Below, piece after piece: positions 7,692 through 15,929 of a stretch of DNA of 20,495 nucleotides. The notes beneath the pieces are model-generated. The model did not search any database. It had not been told where the DNA came from and saw only the letters and a list, made by a program, of their open reading frames with translations. A program made the translations under genes and the position numbers. The DNA comes from Pseudomonadota bacterium (GTDB lineage Bacteria; Desulfobacterota; Anaeroferrophillalia; Anaeroferrophillales; Tharpellaceae): positions 1 through 20,495 of the forward strand of contig WFRP01000160.1 in NCBI GenBank assembly GCA_015486505.1, read 5' to 3'. How positions within the stretch are numbered: position 1 is the stretch's first letter; every line of letters starts with the position of its first letter.

Positions 7692-9062
7692 TCAGCGGCG
7701 TCCCTGTTTGCGCATATATCGCGGCGTAAAATGATCGGCCGGAATGCCTTCACTCACGTTATAGACCAGGTAGCGGCCGAGGCCATTGAGAGCCGCGTCC
7801 ATAGCGTAAAAGTCTTTCTGCAGATCATAGTGCAGGACCGTAACCAGAAAATTGCCGGGAACACTGTAATGCGGCCAGGAAAATCCCACCGAGGTGCGCC
7901 AGAGCGCCCCGCGGCCGTCGTAGCATTCATCCAGGGTAATAATCCAGCTGTCCTCATCCAGATAGTAGACCCGTTTTGAATAGATATGCCGGGCCCCCTT
8001 GCGCAGGGTTGATTCAAGCACCCAGACCCGATGCAGTTCCCAGCGCACCTCATCGGGATTGTGATGTCCCTTGCCGGTAACTTCTTTAATCGAAGCGTTA
8101 TGATACTTGAGACAGTTATAGGGAATATACATCTCCTTTTTGCCGATGATCTTCCAGTTGAAACGGTCGATGGCGCCGTTGAACAGGTAAGCGTCGTCGT
8201 AGGTCGCGAGGCCGCCGGTATCGCCGTCCGGGGTATCATAAGCCACGGTCGGAGCGCGACGGACCCGGCGCTGACCGGGGAAATACTGCCAGGCCTTGCG
8301 TTTATCCCGGGCCTGATTAAGAGGATCGCGGACCAGCAGCAATTCCCCCTTGCGGCGCTCCGGCCGCTGGTAGACAACCAGCAGGTTCCAGATCTCGCCG
8401 TTAAAGTTCTTGTAGGTACCGTCCTTGATGTAAAAAGGGTAGTTTTCCTGAACATCGCCGCCGCCGGCGGGGGTAAAGGTGCCGTTGGGCAGGACCACAC
8501 CGGCAACGTAGGGTCCGGTCCGGCTGGCGCCGGTCCAGCGGCAGAGGTGGTTGAAAATCATTTCATTGCCGTTTTTCGGCAGCGGAAAGGGAATACCGCA
8601 GTAAACCTCCTTGACCCCGAGCCCGTCTTTGCTCAACTCCGCCCGCAGGGCATTCTGGTAGGTATTTTCATAAACCCACGCGGGAGCGGCAAAGGTCCGG
8701 CGCGTGCGATAGACATCAAGCCGGTAGTCGGGATATTTTTTCAGCAGGGCCTGCTGGCCGGGAGTGACCTTGTCGGCATACTGGGCCAGATTCTTGGCGG
8801 TTATCGAATACAGGGGCTTGTCATCCTTGAAAGGGTCGGGATAATACTGCCCGGGCTGATAGTTGATACCGGCGGGGATCTTGCTCAGTCCCCCGGTCCA
8901 TTCGGGAATGGTGCCGTCGGCGTTACCGGCTTTCTCGGCCCCAAAAGGGGTTAAAGTGGTTTTCAGACGGGCCGCTTCCTCAGGGCTCACTCCGGCGGTT
9001 GCCAGGGTGGCGGTAAACAGGAAAAGCGCCAGCAGAGTCACGACCAACACAACCTTTTTCAT
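7692..9062 (-). CDS. DUF1329 family exported protein
   Basis: This 456-aa protein has a signal peptide (MKKVVLVVTLLALFLF, cleavage after ATA near residue 23). The DUF1329 hallmark follows at once: LTPFGAEKAGNADGTIPEWTGG. Other family-like segments include MIFNHLCRWTGA and RRAPTVAYDTPDGDTGGL. The length is normal for the family. DUF1329 proteins are periplasmic or outer-membrane-associated, with a predicted LolB-like fold, and are often co-inherited with lipid or hydrophobic-compound transport genes; the exact role is unknown. GGAGGA (plus-strand 9067-9072) fixes the start at 9062. A longer in-frame start at 9134 reaches into repeat B1 and was rejected. First gene of a two-gene operon. Confidence 0.9.
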   Translation of the reverse strand: MKKVVLVVTLLALFLFTATLATAGVSPEEAARLKTTLTPFGAEKAGNADGTIPEWTGGLSKIPAGINYQPGQYYPDPFKDDKPLYSITAKNLAQYADKVTPGQQALLKKYPDYRLDVYRTRRTFAAPAWVYENTYQNALRAELSKDGLGVKEVYCGIPFPLPKNGNEMIFNHLCRWTGASRTGPYVAGVVLPNGTFTPAGGGDVQENYPFYIKDGTYKNFNGEIWNLLVVYQRPERRKGELLLVRDPLNQARDKRKAWQYFPGQRRVRRAPTVAYDTPDGDTGGLATYDDAYLFNGAIDRFNWKIIGKKEMYIPYNCLKYHNASIKEVTGKGHHNPDEVRWELHRVWVLESTLRKGARHIYSKRVYYLDEDSWIITLDECYDGRGALWRTSVGFSWPHYSVPGNFLVTVLHYDLQKDFYAMDAALNGLGRYLVYNVSEGIPADHFTPRYMRKQGRR

Positions 9063-9107
9063 GATTTCCTCCGTTAATCTATTTATCATGATATAAAATC
9101 CATTTAG

Positions 9108-9305
9108 TACCTTACAGGTTATTTTCTGCACCAAAAAACAAGATTTAATAATCAGAAAATGTTCTGATAAGAGTACTTATTTGCGCCCAACGGATTGCCC
9201 TTGGGGTGCGCCCAACGGATTGCCCTTGGGGTGCGCCCAGCGGATTGCCCTTGGGTGCGGGCTGAAAAGCCCTGTTTGGGTTGCGGGAGTTAGTTCCCGC
9301 ATTAG
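9108..9305 (+). repeat. Family B hairpin element, copy B1 (198 bp)
   Basis: It runs from TACCTTACAGG to TCCCGCATTAG. The left part forms an imperfect hairpin: AGTACCTTACAGGTTATTTTCTG with a matching arm ending GATAAGAGTACT. The right end has a GCGGGA/TCCCGC hairpin. It follows TTAG. It is the longest copy because it holds a threefold 25-bp tandem repeat. It abuts the right half of a family A element. Confidence 0.85.
9183..9256 (+). repeat. Threefold 25-bp tandem repeat inside B1
   Basis: The unit is GCGCCCAACGGATTGCCCTTGGGGT. Two exact units (9183-9207 and 9208-9232) are followed by a 24-bp unit with one substitution and one missing base (9233-9256). Copies B3 and B4 carry a single diverged version with GTGCCCTTGGGTACG; copies B2, B5 and B6 carry none. 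Confidence 0.9.
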
Positions 9306-9430
9306 CATTGCAACTGTTTGAGCGTAAGCGAGTTTTGCAAGGCGGGCGCAACGAGCGTAAGGAAAAACAGAAATCTTAACGCCGAGCGGAGAAAAACCGC
9401 GCCCGACCCCGGATTCGGCTGAATAGTTAC
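9306..9430 (+). mobile_element. Right half of a family A element (copy A4, truncated)
   Basis: From CATTGCAACTG to the terminal GGCTGAATAGTTAC, this 125-bp segment equals the right half of copy A3 (17155-17279) in length and nearly in sequence. The left half is missing and replaced by B1. No matching target duplication of the right flank ATCGGATT is found on the left. It looks like an A element with B inserted at the usual site that then lost its left half. Confidence 0.85.
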
Positions 9431-9654
9431 ATCGGATTTTCAATTTCGGCAACCGCCCCTTCATCAAGCGATGAAGTCGGTTCATCCAGAAGCAGGATTT
9501 CAGGCTCCAGCATCAGCGCCCGGGCGCTGCCGAATCGCTGCTGCTGCCCTCCCAACCGGGAGCGGGCGTCTTTATGCAGACAATCTTTAACTTCAGGCCA
9601 GAGAAAAACGCCCCGCAGCACCTGTTCAACCTTTTCCTCATGAAAGGCCATCAC
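9427..9654 (-). pseudogene. pstB: Fragment of a phosphate ABC transporter ATPase (PstB-like)
   Basis: About 75 codons resemble the second part of a PstB ATPase: KVEQVLRGVFLWPEVKDCL, a degraded signature RLGGQQQRF (normally LSGGQQQR), ARALMLEPEILLLDEP (Walker B) and the D-loop SSLD. Walker A and the whole N-terminal part are missing. The reading frame ends at a TAA supplied by the last bases of the A4 element, so the C-terminus is cut by that insertion. Upstream it stops at a GC-rich palindrome (9655-9672). Without Walker A it cannot be a working ATPase. No other pst genes are in the window. Confidence 0.75.
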
Positions 9655-9672
9655 GGGGTCAGGCCTGCCCCC
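9655..9672. repeat. GC-rich near-palindrome at the pstB fragment edge
   Basis: GGGGTCAGGCCTGCCCCC has a perfect 8-bp centre (CAGGCCTG) and G4/C4 outer arms with one mismatch. It marks the point where similarity to PstB stops. It may be the trace of another small repeat or a deletion junction. The next 90 bp to the dus gene hold nothing recognised. Confidence 0.5.
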
Positions 9673-9763
9673 CTATCTAAGTCCAAATCCAAATCGGACG
9701 AATCGGAGACCCCCTACCCCAAGAAAAAGTTGAACTTAAGCTGATTAACCTGTAAAAGGAGAA

Positions 9764-10702
9764 ATGTTTTCGAAAAAATCAATTATTTTAGCGCCGATGG
9801 CGGGGATCAGCGACCGCTCCTTTCGGCGGCTCTGCCGTTCTTTCGGGGCTGATTTCGCTGTCAGTGAGATGGTAAGCGCCAAGGGATTGGTTTACGGTGA
9901 CCGTAAAAGCCGCATTCTTCTGGCTCCGGATGTTAGCGATAAACCGCACTGGGTCCAGCTTTTCGGCTCGGAACCGGAGATCATCCGGGAAGCGGCGCAG
10001 ATTGCGCTTGAGGCCGGCGCTGATCTGATTGATATTAATATGGGTTGTCCGGTGAGAAAGGTGGTTAAAACCGGAGCCGGGGCCGCACTTTTACGACAAC
10101 CGGAAGCGGCTGTCGGGATAATGCGGGCTTTGGATCGGGCTCCGGCGATTCCCTACACGATTAAAGTAAGAACCGGCTGGGATCACGATACTTTTGTCCT
10201 GGATGATTTCATCACAATGGCGACAGAATTCAACGCCAGGGCCCTGACCTGCCATCCGCGTACCGCCAAAATAATGTTTTCCGGCAAAGCCGACTGGGAA
10301 CAGCTATTTGCGGCGGCAGAAAAAACCTCCCTGCCGATCATCGGCTCCGGCGATATCAATGATACGGCTACCGCAAAAAATCATCTGAGCCGCCCCGCTC
10401 TCTCCGGAATCATGCTCGGCCGCGGCACCTATGGCCGGCCCTGGTTTTTTCGGGAAATAAAAGAATTGCTACTCAACAACCAGACTTGGCGGCCGGATTC
10501 CGACTTGAGACGCGAGACTATCATAAAACATGGCGAGTTTCTTAAAGAAGAATACGGAGAAAAACATAGCCTGCTCATCTACCGCAAACATCTGGCCTGG
10601 TATATAAAAGGCATCCCCGGAGCCGCCGCGTTGCGCAAGCAGATTTTCACCATGACCGATTCTTCTGCAATCGAAGATATGATTAACGAACTTTTTCGCT
10701 AA
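9764..10702 (+). CDS. dus: tRNA-dihydrouridine synthase (Dus family)
   Basis: This 312-aa FMN-dependent enzyme reduces uridines in the tRNA D-loop. Motifs: ILAPMAGISD at the N-terminus (FMN site), EMVSAKGLVYG, DINMGCP with catalytic Cys95, KVRTGWD (Lys134, Arg136), CHPRT (163-167, where most members have HGRT), SGKADW, PIIGSGDI and GIMLGRGTYGRPWFF. It is near the usual length and most like DusB/NifR3-type enzymes. The subgroup is not certain, so a general symbol is used. AAGGAG (9756-9761) lies only 2 nt before the ATG, unusually close, but a stop at 9746 rules out a longer form. It stands alone; upstream is degraded sequence. Confidence 0.92.
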   Translation: MFSKKSIILAPMAGISDRSFRRLCRSFGADFAVSEMVSAKGLVYGDRKSRILLAPDVSDKPHWVQLFGSEPEIIREAAQIALEAGADLIDINMGCPVRKVVKTGAGAALLRQPEAAVGIMRALDRAPAIPYTIKVRTGWDHDTFVLDDFITMATEFNARALTCHPRTAKIMFSGKADWEQLFAAAEKTSLPIIGSGDINDTATAKNHLSRPALSGIMLGRGTYGRPWFFREIKELLLNNQTWRPDSDLRRETIIKHGEFLKEEYGEKHSLLIYRKHLAWYIKGIPGAAALRKQIFTMTDSSAIEDMINELFR

Positions 10703-10795
10703 CCATCATTTTTCACCAACTCGAAGATTATAATAGAAAACATCGTTAATATTGTTGATTGATTGATTGTGAATTGATTTTAATTGACATAAATA
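10703..10795. other. AT-rich intergenic stretch with GATT repeats
   Basis: This is strongly AT-rich sequence with a short GATT run near 10758-10768 and no ORF. It leads into the A1 element, whose left target copy is CATAAATA at 10788-10795. No clear terminator for the dus gene is seen. Confidence 0.5.
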
Positions 10796-11035
10796 GTAAC
10801 TATTCAGCCGAATCCGGGGTCGGCCGCGGTTTTTCTCCGCTAGGCGTTAAGATTTCTGTTTTTCCTTACGCTCGCTGCGCCCGCCTTGCAAAGCTCGCTA
10901 CGCTCAAACAGTTGCAATGCTAATGGGCTCCCGCTCGCTTCCGAAAAACAACGAAATCGTTTCCGCAACCGCTTACGAAAAACCACCCCCGCCCCCTCCA
11001 GAAGGTGGGGGGGGGGATTTTGGCTGAATAGTTAC
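10796..11035 (-). mobile_element. Family A MITE, copy A1 (240 bp, 7/8-bp target duplication)
   Basis: The ends are GTAACTATTCAGCC and GGCTGAATAGTTAC, a perfect 14-bp terminal inverted repeat. The flanks are CATAAATA (10788-10795) and CATAAATT (11036-11043), an 8-bp target duplication with one difference. The orientation is opposite to A2 and A3. No ORF inside is credible. The B target site (GCTAATGGG on this strand) is empty. The GC-rich interior contrasts with AT-rich surroundings. Confidence 0.9.
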
Positions 11036-11143
11036 CATAAATTTTGGAATGAGATAGTTCGTAATCAATGATTATAAAATAGTTTTATTTTGCAATAAAT
11101 TGCCATAATAATATTGACATTATGGGATTTTCAGGGGGTCCGC

Positions 11144-13045
11144 ATGAATAATGAAAATATCATAAAGAAGATATCCAAATTGACTGCACTAACCCTGTTT
11201 GTGTTTATATTGCTTACCGATACCGGCCGGGCTGATTTTTCCTATAAGATTAAAAACCCCTCCCTTGAATCGGCCGGGAAATATGTAACCAGCACATCTA
11301 ATATAAATATCCATACAGAGGGAGATTTTACCTATCTTTGTCCCGCTAAAGGGGCTGCAACCGTGGATAAATCAACACCCGGAGTTATCAGGTACCATTT
11401 TTCTTTTGCTGTCCCTATAAGTGAAGCCAAACTGTTTGTAAATACGGATACTTTTCATTGGAGTTACAGCCAGGGATTTAGTTATGTTTATGCTTCCGTC
11501 GATGGGATAAATTGGATAAAACTGGCTGAGGCGGCACCACCTGAGCTTGGCAAGTGGAGATCGGGGAATGCCTCAGGCTCCCTGCCGGCAGTATTTATCG
11601 GTAAAAAAGATATTTATGTTACAGTTATGCTCTATTCATTTGGCCCATCAGCGTCCAAAGGCGGGATCTGGTGCAACACGGCCCAACACTTACGTTACAA
11701 TAAAAAGACGGACAATGTTACATTTCAGCTCGATGTGAAAAATGTTGCGGGGCCGGTTTCAGAATTAATTGCGGATGTCAACGGAAATGCGGTCAGTTTT
11801 GATTGGACGGCAATGGCTGCAGCTGGATCGTATACCTTGGCGGTAGCTCTTGCCGATGAGTTTGGCGATATCGATATGTCCAGCTTAAACCTGATTGACA
11901 TGGGAGATGCCAAAACCTTCTCCAGTTTCGGCCTGCCCAGCGGCATGATTTTCTATGCTGCGGTTCTGGCCAATTCCTCAGAAGGTTTACAGATTTCCAA
12001 TACGGTTAAATTTTTGCCGATTGCCGGAACCGTAACCGGCCCGGGGGTGATTGAGGGGGTTCTGACTGCGATTAATGATCCCGGAGGCATTGGTACAATA
12101 ACCCTTTTCGGCAGCATTACCGGAGACACCGCAAACATCACCCGACTTTCAGGAGATGATGGCACCGGACCCTTTGTCTTGAATTTGACGGACAATAAAC
12201 CGGCTACCTATACGAAGGGCGGCCAGACTATGGTTTTTACGTATCCGGCTGATGGTTCCATCAGCGTTGCAACTTTACGGCAAAGAAGTCTTACCCGGGA
12301 AAGTGCCGCCGATGATTGTCAGGCCGCGATACAAGCGAACATCGATCAATTAGAGCAAGATTTCCGGTGCGAACTGAATAATCTTACCGGACTTGCAAGA
12401 GTGTTTTCTGATCTCGGGATTGGATCTTATGGATTGGGAGCTGTTAATAACCGGTGCCTGTTTTTAGCTGGCCTTTGTGGTGACGCCATAAAGGATCTCA
12501 AAATCAAATTTCAAAAAGACAAGTCCGCTCTGATCAAGCAGTACAACGCATGTAATTATGAGCCCGAGCCTGAGCCCGACCCCGGTGATGGAGAGATTGT
12601 TATCGACCTCACCTGCCCGGTTCCATCCGGCGCTGAACATAAAGAGGATCATTATTCAACCTCATCGATTGAGCACTACGTTTTAAACGGAGAAGATGTC
12701 GGTCCGTGGCGATGGTGGGGGTTGGATACCAGCGGCGATAATACTTATTTAAAAAGCGAATCATGTAAAAATGCTGCTGGCCAACTGAATGGCTGGGTGG
12801 TTTACTATTATGAAAACGGCAATATGAGGGTAGCCGATCACTATACAAATGGGATACACGATGGACATGAGTATCATTTCTATTGCAATGGCACCATCTG
12901 GCGGGATCTGACAATCGTAGACGGTATTTGTACTTATGCGAAATACTATGATGCAAATGGATCTTTAAATTCGTACTGGGATAAAGCCGATGGCGTTACC
13001 CATATCATTGGTAAAGGTGAAATGGGTTCACTCGATTGCTATTAA
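11144..13045 (+). CDS. Exported multidomain protein with C-terminal MORN-like repeats
   Basis: This 633-aa protein has a signal peptide (1-30, cleavage after GRA). Residues 31-200 are beta-rich with a discoidin/lectin-like phrase, YVYASVDGINWIKLAEA (115-131). Residues about 201-295 look like a fibronectin-III-type sandwich. Residues 385-470 are helical with cysteines at 392, 409, 438, 445 and 470, suggesting disulfides. An EPEPEPDP linker (473-480) leads to a C-terminal part (about 545-615) with MORN/YwqK-style repeats: GWVVYYYENGNMRVADHY and YYDANGSLNSYWD. Export suggests a surface role such as carbohydrate binding, but no family is firmly recognised. AGGGGG (11133-11138) supports the start at 11144 over an in-frame ATG at 11114. 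The A1 element ends about 108 bp upstream. Confidence 0.8.
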   Translation: MNNENIIKKISKLTALTLFVFILLTDTGRADFSYKIKNPSLESAGKYVTSTSNINIHTEGDFTYLCPAKGAATVDKSTPGVIRYHFSFAVPISEAKLFVNTDTFHWSYSQGFSYVYASVDGINWIKLAEAAPPELGKWRSGNASGSLPAVFIGKKDIYVTVMLYSFGPSASKGGIWCNTAQHLRYNKKTDNVTFQLDVKNVAGPVSELIADVNGNAVSFDWTAMAAAGSYTLAVALADEFGDIDMSSLNLIDMGDAKTFSSFGLPSGMIFYAAVLANSSEGLQISNTVKFLPIAGTVTGPGVIEGVLTAINDPGGIGTITLFGSITGDTANITRLSGDDGTGPFVLNLTDNKPATYTKGGQTMVFTYPADGSISVATLRQRSLTRESAADDCQAAIQANIDQLEQDFRCELNNLTGLARVFSDLGIGSYGLGAVNNRCLFLAGLCGDAIKDLKIKFQKDKSALIKQYNACNYEPEPEPDPGDGEIVIDLTCPVPSGAEHKEDHYSTSSIEHYVLNGEDVGPWRWWGLDTSGDNTYLKSESCKNAAGQLNGWVVYYYENGNMRVADHYTNGIHDGHEYHFYCNGTIWRDLTIVDGICTYAKYYDANGSLNSYWDKADGVTHIIGKGEMGSLDCY

Positions 13046-13082
13046 TTAAGTCGCAATTTTTTAACTTGAATTTCGCTATGAT

Positions 13083-13205
13083 CTAATGAGGGAATAAATC
13101 CCGCAACCCAAACAGGGCTTTGTAGCCCGCAAATAAGTACTCTTATCAGAACATTTTCTGATTATTAAATCTTGTTTTTTGGTGCAGAAAATAACCTGTA
13201 AGGTA
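13083..13205 (-). repeat. Family B hairpin element, copy B2 (123 bp)
   Basis: Read on the minus strand it starts TACCTTACAGG and ends TTCCCTCATTAG, preceded by TTAG (CTAA at 13206-13209). The left hairpin and its loop are identical to B1 over about 78 bp. The middle is short, with only a GGGCT/AGCCC hairpin and no 25-bp unit. It fills much of the gap between the two exported-protein genes. Confidence 0.85.
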
Positions 13206-13295
13206 CTAAATTGTCCCACAGGACAGTGAATCAAACAAAATATATTATGGATGAAAAACGATAATAACATTTAGCTTAATACTAAGGAGAGGTTT

Positions 13296-14015
13296 ATGAA
13301 ATATCGCAATATAATCTTATCAGCAGGCTTAGGTTTGGCGTTAATCATTTTGAGCGTATCCCCGGTTTTTTCCGGTAACAGCTTCTCAGATTTTTTTTCC
13401 CAGACCAAAATCTGTTTTCCCCATATAGCCATAAGTGACGGCTGGGGAACCGAGATTGCAGTTATAAATCCGACGGCAAAAACGGTAAGTGGAACTCTGA
13501 CTTTTTTTGATAAGGCGGGGAATCAACTCGGCACCGCCGTCCCGATAACCCTGAATGTCAACGGCCGTTATCAGGCAACAGTCGAAACCGCTTTTGCCGG
13601 ACGCGGCAATATTGAATATATGATTTTCACGGCCCCGGTTTTCGGCTTAAAAGGCTACACCAAGTTTTACGATGGCCAAACCCGGGCTTCAATTGTCGCA
13701 TCTTCACCGCAAACTTCAGGGATTTTCAGCAAAATTGAAAAAAATGGTTGGACCGGAATTGCTTTCGTGAATACCTCCGATGAAGACGCCACGGTCACCT
13801 TGACCGCTTACAATGATGCCGGAACAGCGGTTGCAACCGCTCCTATGACTGTTAAAGCTGGGGAAAAGAAGGTAAAAACTGCAACTGAGTTTTTCGCGCC
13901 ACAGCCAATTACCGCCGCTACCTATATCCGTTTCAGTTCAGATCAGGGTATTGTCGGTTTTTTTCTTAATGGCACAAATAACTTAACAAAACTTGACGGT
14001 TCAAAAGCTTTGTAA
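13296..14015 (+). CDS. Exported protein with two beta-sandwich repeats
   Basis: This 239-aa product has a signal peptide (1-26, cleavage after VFS). The mature protein carries two related segments: SDGWGTEIAVINPTAKTVSG with FFDKAGNQLG (47-79), and KNGWTGIAFVNTSDEDATVT with AYNDAGTAVA (149-180). Each looks like an immunoglobulin-like or invasin-like beta sandwich with an NPT/NTS turn. Such proteins are usually periplasmic or surface-exposed. The family is not recognised with confidence. AAGGAG (13284-13289) sits 6 nt before the start. It converges on the DUF89 gene with only 12 bp between, and no terminator is visible there. Confidence 0.8.
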   Translation: MKYRNIILSAGLGLALIILSVSPVFSGNSFSDFFSQTKICFPHIAISDGWGTEIAVINPTAKTVSGTLTFFDKAGNQLGTAVPITLNVNGRYQATVETAFAGRGNIEYMIFTAPVFGLKGYTKFYDGQTRASIVASSPQTSGIFSKIEKNGWTGIAFVNTSDEDATVTLTAYNDAGTAVATAPMTVKAGEKKVKTATEFFAPQPITAATYIRFSSDQGIVGFFLNGTNNLTKLDGSKAL

Positions 14016-14027
14016 ACCTGAAAGCCA

Positions 14028-14879
14028 CTAATCGGTTAGAACGAGCTCGCCTAAATTGACCTCAAGATGTTCGGCGACTACCTGGCATTTGGCCTTGAGG
14101 AAGAAAAACAGCGGGGCCTTGACTGCGGAAAGGGTTTCGTAATTCCCCTGCCCTTTGCTGACAATCAGCGGAGCTTTGGCGAAAAGTTCACGAAACTCCG
14201 GAGAGCAGATTTCAAGTACGGTGCCGGGGGCGCGGCAGCCGGAAGATATAATTTGGGCGCAGCCGTCAATCCCGGCGGCGACGGCATCGGTTAGAACGGC
14301 ATCGTTGATTATCGGTTTTTCCCGCACAACATAGGTTACCGGGATCGCGGTTTCCGCGATAATCGTCTCAATAAAAAGCCTATCCAAAACGGTTTCCCCG
14401 GTATTGTCGCCGAGATAAAGGAGCCGGTCTGCGGCAGCTAAAGCCTTGAAAAAATCACTCTCCCGCCATTTGCCGAAAGAGCCGGATTCAACGACCCGAT
14501 CAATCTCAGTTTCGAGATCAAATTGTGAGGCGACCCCGAAATCAATCACGTTGCCGGCGACCGCAAATTTGGCCGCCAGGCTTAACGGTGATGCCGCCGC
14601 CGTGACCCGACGTTTTAATTCCGGATAGAGGGCCAGGGCTTTTGCCGTGCTCTTAGCTTTAATCTCCTTAAAAGGATCTTCAAGCCCGGTATAACGGTTG
14701 ATCATATCGTAAAGTATAATTGAGGTTTTCGGCGGCGGGTCTTCCAGTTTGAATGCACCCAACTGTTCGGCAAATTCACGCATCATCGCAAAACAGTCGC
14801 TTTCTGAGAGTTGCAGCAAACGGCCGACGCGGACAATCTGGTTCATAAAACAGGGCAGGCAATCAAGATAGGTTTTCAT
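14028..14879 (-). CDS. DUF89 family protein (predicted metal-dependent damage-control phosphatase)
   Basis: This 283-aa protein matches the prokaryotic DUF89 family (ARMT1-like). It has an N-terminal CLPC pair (Cys7, Cys10), GNVIDFG (109-115), the metal-binding motif GDNTGE (157-162), REKPIINDA (186-194) and KGQGNYETL near residue 245. Family members bind Mn, Co or Ni and are proposed to hydrolyse damaged phosphometabolites; the substrate here is unknown. It lies 8 bp after the EamA transporter gene on the same strand, so the two are co-transcribed and this one may be translationally coupled. No strong Shine-Dalgarno site precedes the ATG. Confidence 0.88.
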   Translation of the reverse strand: MKTYLDCLPCFMNQIVRVGRLLQLSESDCFAMMREFAEQLGAFKLEDPPPKTSIILYDMINRYTGLEDPFKEIKAKSTAKALALYPELKRRVTAAASPLSLAAKFAVAGNVIDFGVASQFDLETEIDRVVESGSFGKWRESDFFKALAAADRLLYLGDNTGETVLDRLFIETIIAETAIPVTYVVREKPIINDAVLTDAVAAGIDGCAQIISSGCRAPGTVLEICSPEFRELFAKAPLIVSKGQGNYETLSAVKAPLFFFLKAKCQVVAEHLEVNLGELVLTD

Positions 14880-14887
14880 ACGGAAAT

Positions 14888-15793
14888 TTAGAATCTCTTT
14901 TGTAAGGTTAAAATAATCCCGGAAATAATCATGACGATACCGATTCCGTGGAACCAGAAAAAGGTCTCTCCCAGAAAAAGAATTGCCATAATTGTCCCGA
15001 ATACCGGAGCGAGATGAATAAACAGCCCGGCCCGGTTGGCGCCGATCAACTCAACCCCGCGGTTATAACAGAAATAGGAGACAATTGAAGGGAAAATAAC
15101 GACATAGGCAATCGTTAAAAGGGTTGGCCCGGTTAAATTTAAAGATTTAACCGTAAAATGTTCCCAGAGATAGAGCGGCAGAATCATAATCGTACCGCTG
15201 ATAAACGTAAACCCGATGAAACTTAAAGGATGAAGTTCGGGCCGCCGGCGCAAAAAAATCGAATAGATCGCATAACCGACAACCGCAATCAGAATAAGGA
15301 TATCGCCGCGGTTAAAATCTAAAGCCTTGAGTACCGCGAAATCCCCCCGGGCAATCACCAGAATCACCCCGGCCAGCGACAAGGCCACCCCGAAACCCTG
15401 AAAAATCGTAATTTTATCCCGAAAAACCAGAAAAGAAAAAAGCATGATCAGAACCGGCATCAGCGATTGAATCAGAAACGCGTTGATCGCAATCGTAAAA
15501 TGCAGGCCGCTGTAGAGCAGCGTGTTAAACATCGCGACTCCGGTCAATGCCAGCATCAGCAACAGCGGCAGATGACGCGGGCTGCGCAAAACCGGCCAGT
15601 CCGCCTTCATTTTCGGCCAGGCGAAATAAATTATCACCAGCGAGGCTCCGGCCCAGCGCCAGAATGACAGAGCCACCGGCGGCACATCAAGCCGCATAAA
15701 ACGCCCGACAATACTGTTGACCGACCAGAAAAAGACGGCCGCGGTTAATAACAAATAAGGCGCATTATAAAGGCGCTGAAATATTTTTTTCAT
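14888..15793 (-). CDS. EamA/DMT superfamily transporter
   Basis: This 301-aa inner-membrane protein has about ten hydrophobic helices in two EamA repeats. The first repeat starts APYLLLTAAVFFWSVNSIVG and holds PVALSFWRWAGASLV. The second begins near residue 155 and holds YAIYSIFLRR and GANRAGLFIHLAPVFG, with a C-terminal LGETFFWFHGIGIVMIISG. DMT carriers of this type export amino acids or other metabolites; substrate unknown. It is first in an operon with the DUF89 gene. The A2 element lies 22 bp upstream of its start, so its original upstream region has been split. No clear Shine-Dalgarno site is seen. Confidence 0.9.
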   Translation of the reverse strand: MKKIFQRLYNAPYLLLTAAVFFWSVNSIVGRFMRLDVPPVALSFWRWAGASLVIIYFAWPKMKADWPVLRSPRHLPLLLMLALTGVAMFNTLLYSGLHFTIAINAFLIQSLMPVLIMLFSFLVFRDKITIFQGFGVALSLAGVILVIARGDFAVLKALDFNRGDILILIAVVGYAIYSIFLRRRPELHPLSFIGFTFISGTIMILPLYLWEHFTVKSLNLTGPTLLTIAYVVIFPSIVSYFCYNRGVELIGANRAGLFIHLAPVFGTIMAILFLGETFFWFHGIGIVMIISGIILTLQKRF

Positions 15794-15929
15794 GGATTTA
15801 ATTTCTTATTCTGAAGTAACTATTCAGCCAAATTTTACCCCCCACCTTCTGGAGGGGGCGGGGGTGGTTTTTCGTAAGCGGTTACGGAAACGATTTCGTT
15901 GTTTTTCCCAGCGAGCGGGAGCCCATTAG

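Noticed and set aside
8031..8954. 307-codon plus-strand ORF opposite the DUF1329 gene
   Set aside because: It is the antisense shadow of a well-supported DUF1329 gene in a GC-rich region, with no ribosome-binding site and no recognisable motif.
9108..9305. Integron attC site
   Set aside because: The GTTRRRY/RYYYAAC core sites and the attC layout are absent, and the copies do not carry gene cassettes between them.
9177..9485. Minus-strand ORF of about 100 codons across B1, A4 and the pstB fragment
   Set aside because: It is read through repeats in the wrong frame; similar peptides (REQ..QP, ISTLIRTFS) recur wherever B copies occur, showing they are by-products of the repeat.
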